NCBI GenBank assembly: GCA_002862405.1
Contig: PKCZ01000010.1
Span: 1 to 47,481 of the forward strand
Origin: Pseudomonadota bacterium
GTDB taxonomy: Bacteria > Pseudomonadota > Gammaproteobacteria > Pseudomonadales > Halieaceae
Length of the DNA: 47,481 bases
Reading direction: 5' to 3'
This document shows, piece by piece, positions 22,972-30,652 of this stretch; position 1 is the first letter of the stretch, and the number at the start of each line of letters is the position of its first letter. A program made the translations under genes and the position numbers. The notes beneath the pieces were generated by a model. It was not told where the DNA came from and did no database searches. It saw nothing but the letters and a program-made list of their open reading frames with translations.

Positions 22972-23707
22972 CGGCGATAATCGGAGCGGTGAACCGGTGT
23001 CCCTCGCCGTAATGAGTCGTAATAGGATCTACGGCGCTCACCTTGGCGACAATCTTTTGTCGCAATCGCTTTATGACAGCATCCAAAGCGCGATTCGCTG
23101 ACGAGTCAAACCGTCCATAGAGCGAACGCGTAAGCGCCTCGCGGTTAGTGGGCTCAGAGGGGACTTCTGCTAACGCTAAACAGACTTTGACTTCATTGCG
23201 CGTCAATGCCACCACTTGACCCGTAGGCGCTACGAGTTCTCGCTGCAGTGCCTTCACCCGCCATGGAACGTTTCCTGAGGTTTTGTTTGGGAATGGCACT
23301 ACCGCGGCGGGCTTGGATGAATGTCGCACTACGGGTGTTGCCATAGCCTCGATGGCTACAATAATTTCTGCCGTACCCTCGGGCTCTCTTAGGAGCAGAT
23401 TCACACCTGATCTGTACAGGCCCAGCCGAATCTCAGCATCAGCCAAGTTACCGAAGAGGACAACATTCTTCGCTTTGTTTTCGGCTAGGTATTTAGCCAG
23501 CACGTGACCGGGCTGGTCTTCCAGGTGTTGATCAATCAAACACAGACTAAAGCGCTCAGGTGAGGACCAGGCAGAGTAGCAATCGCGCGCAAGTGGTGCT
23601 CGTACGGTTGTGTAGCCCTGGATGTGGAGTGACTCTGTAAGTTGCTTGGCCAGGTAATTATCCGATACGACCAATAATGCACTTGGCTTCCCTGACAACT
23701 GTCCCAT
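22961..23707 (-). CDS. OmpR-type regulator with an atypical receiver domain
   Basis: The 248-residue protein has a receiver-like domain (about 9-115) and a winged-helix DNA-binding domain (about 150-245) with the recognisable LTRNEVKVCLALAE and SANRALDAVIKRLRQKI segments. In the receiver, D16 and the likely phospho-acceptor D59 (LIDQHLED) remain. The switch threonine/serine position is a glycine (VLFGN, G86), and the invariant lysine-proline motif reads R-E-P (107-109). Such receivers often work without phosphorylation. The DNA-binding half looks intact. It lies downstream of the puuB-like gene on the same strand, 159 bp away, and is convergent with the small ORF at 22768. Confidence 0.85.
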   Translation of the reverse strand: MGQLSGKPSALLVVSDNYLAKQLTESLHIQGYTTVRAPLARDCYSAWSSPERFSLCLIDQHLEDQPGHVLAKYLAENKAKNVVLFGNLADAEIRLGLYRSGVNLLLREPEGTAEIIVAIEAMATPVVRHSSKPAAVVPFPNKTSGNVPWRVKALQRELVAPTGQVVALTRNEVKVCLALAEVPSEPTNREALTRSLYGRFDSSANRALDAVIKRLRQKIVAKVSAVDPITTHYGEGHRFTAPIIAVNQ

Positions 23708-23866
23708 AACACTTACCTCTCGGCTTGAGTTGTCAACATACCACGTGGAATTCGCAATACGCGGCTCTCCCGCACGTTGAGGTCGTATTTATCACTATTA
23801 CTGAGGGATGGTCGCTGGCTTGGTGGGGTGACCCGCCGTATCTCGATACGCGTTAAGTAACTAGGC

Positions 23867-25162
23867 TTACCGGCCAAGGCGATCTCTCAAGCTATAAAAC
23901 AGCATGCCTGCCACTAGCGACGGTCTTCGGAGCAGGGGACCACCCGGGAACTTGAGGGTCTTAAGCCCGGACATAAGATCAAAGTCGTCGCAACCTGCGT
24001 CAATGGCTGTCGCAATCAGTTTTCCTGCCATGGTGGCCGTGGGGACACCGTGTCCTGAAAAGCCTTGTGCGTAATAAACGACACCTTTATGAACGCCAAG
24101 ATCTGGCATGCGATTGCGGGTGATAGCGAGCGTACCTCCCCAGCCATAATCGAGCCGCACATTGGATAGCTCGGGATAGATGGCCAGCAGCTTGGGTCGT
24201 ACAAAGTCGGTAATGGACTCGGGGAATTTATCGCTGTAAGTCTCACCACCGCCAAAAATAAGTCGCCGGTCTTCCGATAGTTTCCAGTAGTTGATGACAA
24301 ACAAGCTGTCTGACAACGAAGCGTTAAGTGGATTTATTCGATTGGCCGTCGCCTCATCCAAAGGCTCTGTCGCCACGATAAAGTTATTGATCGGCATGAT
24401 ACTACTGGCGATGGGCGGAAATAACTTACCCAGATAACCATTGCATACCAGAACCACCTTTTGCGCTTTGATTATGGCGTTGTCTGTCGAGACGACGGCA
24501 TGGTCGCGCTTAATATCGATATCTTTTACCCGGCTTTTCTCAAATACCGAGGCTCCGGCTGTCATGACCGCTTTGGCGAGACCCAAACAATACTTCAATG
24601 GGTGAAGGTGTCTTGCGCCATGATCAACGACACCGTAGTGAAAGCCGACGCCGGACGTGAGTTCCTCAAGTGATGGTGATTCGACGCCACTGATTTGATC
24701 GTAGTTGTACGCTGCTCTGAGGTGGTCGACCTCGTCTCGCAACTCTTCGGCATGAGATTTCTTTGCCGCGAAATGGATATTCGTCCGGCCAAGCTCGCAG
24801 TCGATACCGTTTTCTTCGACGAGATTCGAGACCAAATCAACGGCCTCTAGCCCAAGTCGCCACAGCTCTTTAGCTGTCGCGTTGCCATACCATTTTTCGA
24901 GTGAATGCTGATCTGCTCTTTGCCCGGTACCAACGTGCCCCCCGTTCCGACCGGATGCCCCCCAACCCACGCGCTCTGCCTCAAGAACAGCAACGGACTT
25001 ACCGGATTTTGCTAGATGCAATGCGCACGATAATCCCGCGTACCCACCCCCAACGACACAGACATCATAAGTGAGGTCTCCGCTGGCGGGCGGTTGCTCT
25101 GCCAGCATGGGGGACGATGCAACGTACCAACTATCGGGGTAACTGTTCATAGGCTTCGACAT
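23867..25162 (-). CDS. puuB: FAD-dependent oxidase, gamma-glutamylputrescine oxidase type
   Basis: PuuB oxidises gamma-glutamylputrescine to the aldehyde in putrescine degradation. The protein (431 residues from ATG 25162) has the N-terminal FAD motif DVCVVGGGYAGLSCALHLAKSG, the family segment ERVGWGASGRNGGHVGTGQ and the C-terminal FAD contact YAQGFSGHGVPTATMAG, typical of DAO-type amine oxidases. Candidate starts are ATG 25162 and ATG 25150; the frame is open to 25204. It is divergent from a PuuA-type gene, with only 73 bp between start codons, so the two probably share a control region. puuC, puuD and puuR are not in the window. Substrate assignment rests on the family and on this pairing. 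Confidence 0.85.
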   Translation of the reverse strand: MSKPMNSYPDSWYVASSPMLAEQPPASGDLTYDVCVVGGGYAGLSCALHLAKSGKSVAVLEAERVGWGASGRNGGHVGTGQRADQHSLEKWYGNATAKELWRLGLEAVDLVSNLVEENGIDCELGRTNIHFAAKKSHAEELRDEVDHLRAAYNYDQISGVESPSLEELTSGVGFHYGVVDHGARHLHPLKYCLGLAKAVMTAGASVFEKSRVKDIDIKRDHAVVSTDNAIIKAQKVVLVCNGYLGKLFPPIASSIMPINNFIVATEPLDEATANRINPLNASLSDSLFVINYWKLSEDRRLIFGGGETYSDKFPESITDFVRPKLLAIYPELSNVRLDYGWGGTLAITRNRMPDLGVHKGVVYYAQGFSGHGVPTATMAGKLIATAIDAGCDDFDLMSGLKTLKFPGGPLLRRPSLVAGMLFYSLRDRLGR

Positions 25163-25235
25163 AATGCAATTATGCGTCTTGATAGGATCGAATTGCCACA
25201 CCATACTGGTCGTCCACTAGCAACATGAAGGCTTT

Positions 25236-26663
25236 ATGAGCGCGTCGAAAAAGTGGTCTGACAACAATAAAACGATTGTGTATTCGCCCGATGTCGATAT
25301 GGCGGACACTCCCCCTCAAGAGAAGGCAGCGGAAATCCGAGCATGGCTTGAGGCGAACGAAATTTCAGAGGTGGAATGCCTTGTACCCGATATGACGGGC
25401 AACGCGAGAGGGAAGTTTATCCCGGCACACCAATTCCTCAGCAGAGACGATCTTAAGCTTCCTGAGTCCATCATGGTGCAAACGGTGACGGGTGAGTACA
25501 CCGACGAGCATTGGGATTTTGTCGAACCCACCGATACAGATATGCTGTTGGTGCCTGACCCAAATACCTTGCGAAAGGTCCCTTGGGCTCGGGAGCCCAC
25601 CGCACAAATTATTGCCGATTGCTACAAAGCATCAGGCGAGCCGCATCCTTTGGCTTCTCGCAATGTACTGAAGCACATCATTAAGCTTTACGAGGAGGCA
25701 GGCCTGCGTGCCGAAGTTGCCCCCGAGGTTGAGTTCTTTCTGGTCCACAAAAACACCGATCCCGATTATGAGCTGATGCCGCCGAGGGGCCGTTCGGGGC
25801 GCCGCGAGGTCGCACGAATGTCATTCAGCATCGACGCCGTGGCCGAGTTTGAAGACTTTGTGGAGGACATGTACGACTTTGCTGATGAGCAGGCGCTGAG
25901 TGTCGATACCCTTATTCATGAAAACGGCGCGGCTCAACTCGAGATTAACTTTAACCACGGCGATCCGTTGGACATGGCCGATCAGGTGTTTGTTTTTAAG
26001 CGGACCGTTCGGGAAACAGCACAGCGTCACAATATGTATGCCACGTTCATGGCCAAGCCCATGCAGAAGGAGCCGGGATCAGCGCTGCACATTCATCAAA
26101 GTATTTTGTCACTGGTGACGGGCGATAATATTTTTAATGGCGCAGATGACCAGCCTACCCCCGAACTCATGCATTACATCGCAGGGTTACAGCGGTACAC
26201 GCCCGACTTGATCAGCTTTTATGCGCCCAATGTGAACTCGTATCGTCGCTTAGCACCTGATATCTCAGCCCCAATTAACTTGAGTTGGGGTTACGACAAC
26301 CGCACTACGGCATTTCGAGTTCCCGATAGTACGCCCATCAATCGGCGCGTGGAGAATCGCTTTCCCGGTGCTGATGCCAACCCCTATTTGGCGATCGCTG
26401 CATCGCTCGCCAGTGGTTTACTGGGTCTAGAGCACAAATTACAGCCCACGGCGCCGCACCAAGGCACAGCGAATGATGACAGCGTGGAGGTGGCACGTTC
26501 ACTGGAGGAGGCCGTTCGACGGTTGAATGCCAATAGGGATCTTGCTCGCGTGATGGGAGATCTTTTCCTGCGGGCTTACGCAGCTGTAAAGCTGGATGAG
26601 TTTGAAGAGTTTAACCGGGTGATAAGTTCCTGGGAGCGTGAGCACTTACTGCTCCAGGTTTAA
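25236..26663 (+). CDS. puuA: Glutamine-synthetase family protein, gamma-glutamylputrescine synthetase type
   Basis: The 475-residue enzyme has the glutamine-synthetase fold: a beta-grasp N-terminal domain with CLVPDMTGNARGKFIPA (about 48-64), then the catalytic domain with the metal-binding EVAPEVEFFLVHK, ENGAAQLEINFNHGDP, the nucleotide motif GSALHIHQSI and the substrate arginines in NSYRRLAPD and DNRTTAFRVPD. PuuA-type proteins ligate glutamate to putrescine using ATP. Start ATG 25236 has GAAGG upstream. The divergent partner is an FAD oxidase of PuuB type, which supports the polyamine role; ethanolamine or other amines are an alternative. Confidence 0.87.
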   Translation: MSASKKWSDNNKTIVYSPDVDMADTPPQEKAAEIRAWLEANEISEVECLVPDMTGNARGKFIPAHQFLSRDDLKLPESIMVQTVTGEYTDEHWDFVEPTDTDMLLVPDPNTLRKVPWAREPTAQIIADCYKASGEPHPLASRNVLKHIIKLYEEAGLRAEVAPEVEFFLVHKNTDPDYELMPPRGRSGRREVARMSFSIDAVAEFEDFVEDMYDFADEQALSVDTLIHENGAAQLEINFNHGDPLDMADQVFVFKRTVRETAQRHNMYATFMAKPMQKEPGSALHIHQSILSLVTGDNIFNGADDQPTPELMHYIAGLQRYTPDLISFYAPNVNSYRRLAPDISAPINLSWGYDNRTTAFRVPDSTPINRRVENRFPGADANPYLAIAASLASGLLGLEHKLQPTAPHQGTANDDSVEVARSLEEAVRRLNANRDLARVMGDLFLRAYAAVKLDEFEEFNRVISSWEREHLLLQV

Positions 26664-26679
26664 TCGAACGTCGTCGTTT

Positions 26680-27501
26680 ATGTTATCTGCAGTTTTACAA
26701 AATCGAGCACTGTTCCAATGGGTCAAGTACGCGGTCTATTTGGCACTGCTGAGCAATGTCTATTTGTTCCTCGTTGAAGAAATTGACTCGGCTGCAGCGT
26801 TAAATACGTCAGTTACTTCATTGGCGAGTGTCTTCCAGATTTTCTCATCAACTATCGATACAGCGGCATGGCTGGTGTTGCTGGTCTTCTTTGAGCTCGA
26901 AACATATTTGCTGTCCGATCAGACCCTGCGAGGCGCAAGTGGCCGCATTATTCGGGTGACACGCGCTGTTTGTCTCGCAACCATCTGCATTGCTTGTTGG
27001 GGGTACTTTGCGGAGTTCTATGGGTTGCTAGCGAGTGAACCTTTAAATCCCATGCAGTGTGACATCTTGGATGACAGTTGGTCTTTACTGAAGGGTCTGG
27101 ACAAATTTGAGCCCCTCACGGTAAATGCCTGTGGCCAGGGTAGTTGGGTGATCTTGAGCAATTATGATCGCGTACTCGCAACCCCTGAATTACTTCAGAG
27201 CGCAATTTGGCTCGCTGCTACGGACTTCATTAACGCCGCGGCATGGATTCTTGTGGTTTTAGTGCTTGAGGTCGAGGTCCGCGCCGTGCTGGCCTCCCGA
27301 AGCGGTGGCACATCGGATGGTGGAGCGATCTTCTCGCTCAAGTTGCTGCTGTATTTTATCTTGTTCGCGGCGGCGGTGTACTGGGGTTTCAAAGGCGACT
27401 TTCTTGACTTCTGGGACGCCATCCTATGGTTATTCGCCTTCTTTGTTATCGAGCGAAACGTCGTTTCTTGGCGAGAGGAGACTGACTTAGTAGCAGATTA
27501 G
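26680..27501 (+). CDS. Uncharacterised multi-pass membrane protein
   Basis: From ATG 26680 the product is 273 residues with about six hydrophobic segments (near residues 15-32, 58-72, 92-110, 172-192, 210-228 and 232-250). A roughly 60-residue loop between the third and fourth holds two cysteines (NPMQCDILDD and VNACGQGSW) that could form a disulphide outside the cytoplasm. No enzymatic motif is visible and I do not recognise the family. An in-frame GTG at 26638, inside puuA, is an alternative start. It follows puuA by 16 bp and may be co-transcribed. Confidence 0.7.
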   Translation: MLSAVLQNRALFQWVKYAVYLALLSNVYLFLVEEIDSAAALNTSVTSLASVFQIFSSTIDTAAWLVLLVFFELETYLLSDQTLRGASGRIIRVTRAVCLATICIACWGYFAEFYGLLASEPLNPMQCDILDDSWSLLKGLDKFEPLTVNACGQGSWVILSNYDRVLATPELLQSAIWLAATDFINAAAWILVVLVLEVEVRAVLASRSGGTSDGGAIFSLKLLLYFILFAAAVYWGFKGDFLDFWDAILWLFAFFVIERNVVSWREETDLVAD

Positions 27502-27514
27502 TTGTCTGAGCTAC

Positions 27515-27739
27515 TCAGTCAAAATTGAAATCATCATCACCTAGCTCCTCGCGTAAGCGTCTTCGCTCAAGCAAATCTTCGGCGCGCCGGCGCTTCTGTG
27601 CTAATCGAGCGGCATCAGAGAGTGTCGGTGTGCTTTTCTCTATCTCTTCGAGCGCTGCCTCGTCGAAGTCGCTGAGAATGGTGTCTGCAACATCATCCGT
27701 TAGTGGCATGTCGCTGTTGTCTTGGTCTCGGCCCTGCAT
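27515..27739 (-). CDS. Small charged protein, PA3496-like
   Basis: The 74-residue product ends with a highly charged helix (AQKRRRAEDLLERRRLREELGDDDFNFD). This pattern of an arginine/glutamate helix followed by an acidic aromatic tail resembles the PA3496 family, which databases describe as putative envelope-integrity proteins; I am moderately sure of that match. ATG 27739 is chosen because AGGGG lies five bases upstream; a GTG two codons earlier is also in frame. It converges on the membrane gene ending at 27501. Confidence 0.68.
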   Translation of the reverse strand: MQGRDQDNSDMPLTDDVADTILSDFDEAALEEIEKSTPTLSDAARLAQKRRRAEDLLERRRLREELGDDDFNFD

Positions 27740-27859
27740 GTTCACCCCTAGCTAGTTCCAAAGGTAAAAATCTCAACCGCTTTTTTGGACTGTCCTCCCT
27801 TTTATATGAACCCACAAGTGCTTTTGAATACTTTTTAAGTAACCGCGAGATCGACACTC

Positions 27860-28023
27860 TCGGAGGGTTAGACGCTCCCGCCCGTGCACACGTCCATGTG
27901 TGAGTGAAAGTCCAATTTAGCGGACGGGAGCACCAGAGGATGAGAAAGCGCTATGCCAATGTGTTACGGCAGGCTTGGAGTCATTATTTGTCGCGAATAG
28001 AGCAGTTGCCTGCTGCTGTTTTT
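27860..28023 (+). ncRNA. Candidate structured small RNA
   Basis: An outer stem pairs GCTCCCGCCCG (27874-27884) with CGGACGGGAGC (27921-27931) with one mismatch. It encloses a hairpin CACAC (27887-27891)/GTGTG (27898-27902). Downstream, AGCAG (28001-28005) can pair with CTGCT (28013-28017), followed by G and five T. No RNA family is recognised and no good plus-strand promoter was found, so both strand and boundaries are guesses. Confidence 0.25.
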
Positions 28024-28030
28024 AGGTTTG

Positions 28031-28042
28031 CGGACGCGTCCG
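28031..28042. repeat. Perfect 12-bp palindrome after the kinase stop codon
   Basis: CGGACGCGTCCG is fully self-complementary and begins one base after the TAA of the minus-strand shikimate-kinase-like gene. As RNA it could form a four-pair stem with a CGCG loop, but no T run follows on the minus strand, so it is a poor terminator. It may be a protein-binding site. Confidence 0.5.
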
Positions 28043-28043
28043 T

Positions 28044-28565
28044 TTATACCTTCTTGCTGTCCAAAACGGTAGCGATGTGTCCGGAGATGGTCTCAGGCGG
28101 TTCACTGTCAACGTCGACAGTGATAGCTGCATAGTGCTCGTACAGCGGAACGCGTTCGTTGTAGACATCCTCGAGCGTATGACTGGCGGGCGAGGCGATA
28201 CCACGATCAGGTGCAAGAGAAATTCGATACTCAACTGTGGCCAGCTGTGATCGCAGGTAGACCACCGACGAAGTATTCGATAAACGATTCATGATCGCCT
28301 TGCTATAGACCACGGATCCGCCGGTTGAAATGACCGAGGGTCCTATGCCCATGTCTAGCAGCACTTGCTCCTCGATAACGCGCAGCGCTTTGTGGCCTTT
28401 AGCCGCAATGATCTCGGCGAGCGTGGCTTGCTCCTGCTCTTGAATCAATAAATCGGTGTCTACAAAGGCTAGACCCAGGCGCTTCGCTAGCAAGACACCT
28501 ACCGTACTTTTCCCGCTGCCTGGCATGCCAATTAAGCTCACTACTTGTGTCGGGTGACGTGCCAT
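28044..28565 (-). CDS. Second shikimate-kinase-like P-loop kinase
   Basis: The 173-residue product has the shikimate-kinase layout: Walker A IGMPGSGKSTVG, the acidic FVDTDLLIQ, the arginine of KALRVIEE and STGGSVV, where classical enzymes have three glycines and this one has serine in third place. The lid arginine is in PDRGIAS, not RPLL. True AroK is elsewhere in the window, so this paralogue may act on another small hydroxylated substrate. ATG 28565 is chosen because AAGGA lies seven bases upstream; ATG 28580 is in frame. It is divergent from gcvT. Confidence 0.8.
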   Translation of the reverse strand: MARHPTQVVSLIGMPGSGKSTVGVLLAKRLGLAFVDTDLLIQEQEQATLAEIIAAKGHKALRVIEEQVLLDMGIGPSVISTGGSVVYSKAIMNRLSNTSSVVYLRSQLATVEYRISLAPDRGIASPASHTLEDVYNERVPLYEHYAAITVDVDSEPPETISGHIATVLDSKKV

Positions 28566-28655
28566 GTTGTTGTCCTTCATACTATGCTCTCCGGCCACTC
28601 AGATTGGCTATTAGGAAAGGCCGGTGAGATTAATCTGGAATGCACGCCTGCGTTA

Positions 28656-28683
28656 TTGAGCGCACTGCTTTTTAACTTATACC
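28656..28683 (+). promoter_or_regulatory. Possible gcvT promoter
   Basis: TTGAGC (28656-28661) and TATACC (28678-28683) are 16 bp apart, which would give a leader of about 25 nt before the TTG start of gcvT. Moderate consensus matches, by eye only. Confidence 0.35.
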
Positions 28684-28713
28684 TCTTACGCTTACACCTG
28701 ACGGGAGGCTCAG

Positions 28714-29820
28714 TTGTTACTCGAAACGCCACTGACGGCACTTCATCAAACGCTCGAAGCAAAGCTTGTTCCCTTCGCTGGTTACAGCATGCCCATCAGT
28801 TATCCCGGCGGCATTATTGCAGAACACAATCACACGCGCTCGCAGGCTGGTCTTTTTGATGTCTCTCACATGGGGCAGGTAACCGTCAGCGGTGATTCTG
28901 TTGCGGAGCGGCTTGAGCGTGTTATGCCGAATGACTTTATTAGCCTCGCGCCGATGTCGAGCGTATATGGACTTTTGATGAACGAGACTGGTGGTGTCAG
29001 AGACGATCTAATCGCCACTAACCTTGGTGATGGGCGATTCAACTTGGTTGTTAACGCGGGTAATAAGCACGAGGACCTTGCCTATTTGAGAGCTGCGCTC
29101 CCCGAGCTGACGTTTGAGCTTCATGAGGACCGAGCGCTGATGGCACTCCAAGGGCCAGAGTCGCGTGCCGTGATGGCGCGCCTGGGAAAAACAGCCAGTA
29201 AACTTGGCTTTATGACGGCCGCTCATGATCAACTAAATGGGAGCGATGTTTGGATCACGTGTTCGGGTTATACCGGCGAGGACGGTTTTGAGATTTCGGT
29301 ATCCGCATCAGAGGCGGACAGGCTCGCTCAGTGTTTGCTAGCTGAGCCCGAGGTCGAAGCGATTGGATTGGGCGCCAGAGACTCTCTCAGGCTAGAGGCA
29401 GGCCTTTGTTTACACGGACATGAGCTCTCTGCCGACATTACGCCAATCGAAGCAGGGCTGAATTGGGCGATTGCTAAAGAGCGACGCGAGATTGGCAGCC
29501 GTCCCGGCGGCTATCCGGGCGCAGCAATCATTCATAAGCAACTTTCAAAAGGTGCGGCGAGATTGCGAGTGGGTCTTCGCGTCGAGGGCCGGCGACCTGT
29601 TCGAGCGGGTGAAACTTTGCTTGATAATGCGGGTAACGAGGTTGGCGTGATTTGTTCGGATGCATTCGGGGCTTCAGTGGGTGGTCCCGTGGCGATGGCG
29701 TTTGTTCAATCTGCCTGCTATCAGGTGGGTTCGGACCTTCACGTGATGGTGCGTGGTAAGCGCGTCGATCTGACGGTCGTTAAACTTCCCATGGTGCCTA
29801 ATCGATACTACAGAGGCTAA
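28714..29820 (+). CDS. gcvT: Aminomethyltransferase (glycine cleavage T protein)
   Basis: GcvT takes the aminomethyl group from lipoyl-GcvH and transfers it to tetrahydrofolate, releasing ammonia. The 368-residue protein has the N-terminal VPFAGYSMPISYPGGI and HNHTRSQAGLFDVSHMGQ, the catalytic aspartate in GGVRDDL, and the folate-binding SGYTGEDGFEIS and GLGARDSLRLEAGLCLHGHEL. The start is a TTG at 28714, with GGGAGG five bases upstream; no ATG or GTG fits the conserved N-terminus. gcvH and gcvP are not in the window, so this copy stands apart from the rest of the system. Confidence 0.94.
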   Translation: MLLETPLTALHQTLEAKLVPFAGYSMPISYPGGIIAEHNHTRSQAGLFDVSHMGQVTVSGDSVAERLERVMPNDFISLAPMSSVYGLLMNETGGVRDDLIATNLGDGRFNLVVNAGNKHEDLAYLRAALPELTFELHEDRALMALQGPESRAVMARLGKTASKLGFMTAAHDQLNGSDVWITCSGYTGEDGFEISVSASEADRLAQCLLAEPEVEAIGLGARDSLRLEAGLCLHGHELSADITPIEAGLNWAIAKERREIGSRPGGYPGAAIIHKQLSKGAARLRVGLRVEGRRPVRAGETLLDNAGNEVGVICSDAFGASVGGPVAMAFVQSACYQVGSDLHVMVRGKRVDLTVVKLPMVPNRYYRG

Positions 29821-29871
29821 GTAAGCTACCGACTTGGTTGCGCTCTTTGGTGCCTTGGTTCACCAGCCCAG

Positions 29872-30423
29872 TTAATGGGCCCAGTCGCGATCAGCTCTAA
29901 ACTGAGTCGACAGGTATTCCATTTGGTCGGCCAGCACCCGATCCTTCGCGAGAAAGTGCCATTCATAAGAATTGGGTTTGAAGGGAACGGCTAGTAGCGG
30001 CATGTTCGCTTCTTCCGGTGTCAGACAATCTTTAAGCCAGTTACAGCGCTTACAGGCAGCGACAACATTCTCCCATTTATCCGTGCCACCTCTCGAAGTC
30101 GGCACCACATGATCCCTCGTGAGTTCACTTCTCGGAAACTGGTTACCGCAGTACAGGCACCTGTGATCGTCACGCCTAAACAGGGTTCGGTTGCAAAGGG
30201 GCGGCGTGAAGGTATCGAACACTCTACCGTTGAGAGCAACGATGGGTTGCAGGATTAGCTTTGATCGCAAGCCAGTGAGTCGCTGTGTGCCACCAAACAC
30301 TGGGGGAAGGGGGTCCCCGATGCCGTAGAGGACGTCGCCTCGAGCGTAGGCAGAAATTGCTTCATGGAGGCTAAGCCAGCCTCTGGGTTGCCCCGCTACA
30401 TCCAGTTTGAGGATTGCTTGCAT
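29872..30423 (-). CDS. HNH endonuclease family protein
   Basis: The 183-residue protein carries a zinc-type HNH domain at about 85-140: CLYCGNQF, ELTRDHVVPTSRGG with the catalytic histidine, WENVVAACKRCN and the second cysteine pair. The N-terminal segment (ILKLDVAGQPRGWLSLHEAI) is typical of a family found as single chromosomal genes in many gammaproteobacteria, with no restriction methylase attached; its role is unknown. ATG 30423 gives the usual length, and an in-frame GTG at 30438 is possible. It converges on gcvT. Confidence 0.88.
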   Translation of the reverse strand: MQAILKLDVAGQPRGWLSLHEAISAYARGDVLYGIGDPLPPVFGGTQRLTGLRSKLILQPIVALNGRVFDTFTPPLCNRTLFRRDDHRCLYCGNQFPRSELTRDHVVPTSRGGTDKWENVVAACKRCNWLKDCLTPEEANMPLLAVPFKPNSYEWHFLAKDRVLADQMEYLSTQFRADRDWAH

Positions 30424-30587
30424 CAGTATCGCGCTCACGTTTTAGGAACGTTACTACTTAGGTATGCGAATTACAATCAAGGGGGTGTGTTCTTGTCGAA
30501 AATTCCTTTTCTCATGTCACTGGTAATAAAAACTTAACAAGTGAGTTGATTGATGATTTAATTTTGACTTTCGTCGTGTGCCTAAGG

Positions 30588-30601
30588 GCACGGGTCGGCG
30601 A
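30588..30601 (+). other. Short hairpin in the TonB-receptor leader region
   Basis: GTGCC (30588-30592) pairs with GGCAC (30597-30601) around TAAG, about 50 bases before the receptor start. No T run follows, so it is not a terminator; it could shape the leader RNA. The region 30439-30652 otherwise shows no gene. Confidence 0.3.
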
Positions 30602-30652
30602 TAAAACAACGATTAATGCGACATACAAATAATAAGTAAGTGGAATATAATT

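Larger units (their letters stand above)
27740..28043. other. Intergenic region with strong secondary structure
   Basis: About 300 bases lie between the small PA3496-like gene and the shikimate-kinase-like gene, both on the minus strand. It contains a nested stem structure (27874-27931), a possible minus-strand promoter (TTCAAA at 27828-27823, TATAAA at 27806-27801, 16 bp apart), a terminator-like hairpin on the plus strand (28001-28023) and a 12-bp palindrome (28031-28042). The 76-codon plus-strand frame at 27904 looks non-coding. Confidence 0.5.

Noticed and set aside
27506-27518. CTGAG-CTA-CTCAG hairpin between two convergent genes as a terminator
   Set aside because: The stem is only five pairs and no T tract follows on either strand.
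27905-27914. TGAAAGTCC resembling the conserved core of RNase P RNA
   Set aside because: The remaining conserved elements of RNase P RNA are absent and the whole region is too short.
27904-28134. 76-codon plus-strand ORF downstream of the nested stem
   Set aside because: It runs through the terminator-like hairpin and into the antisense of the kinase gene, and no homology is apparent.
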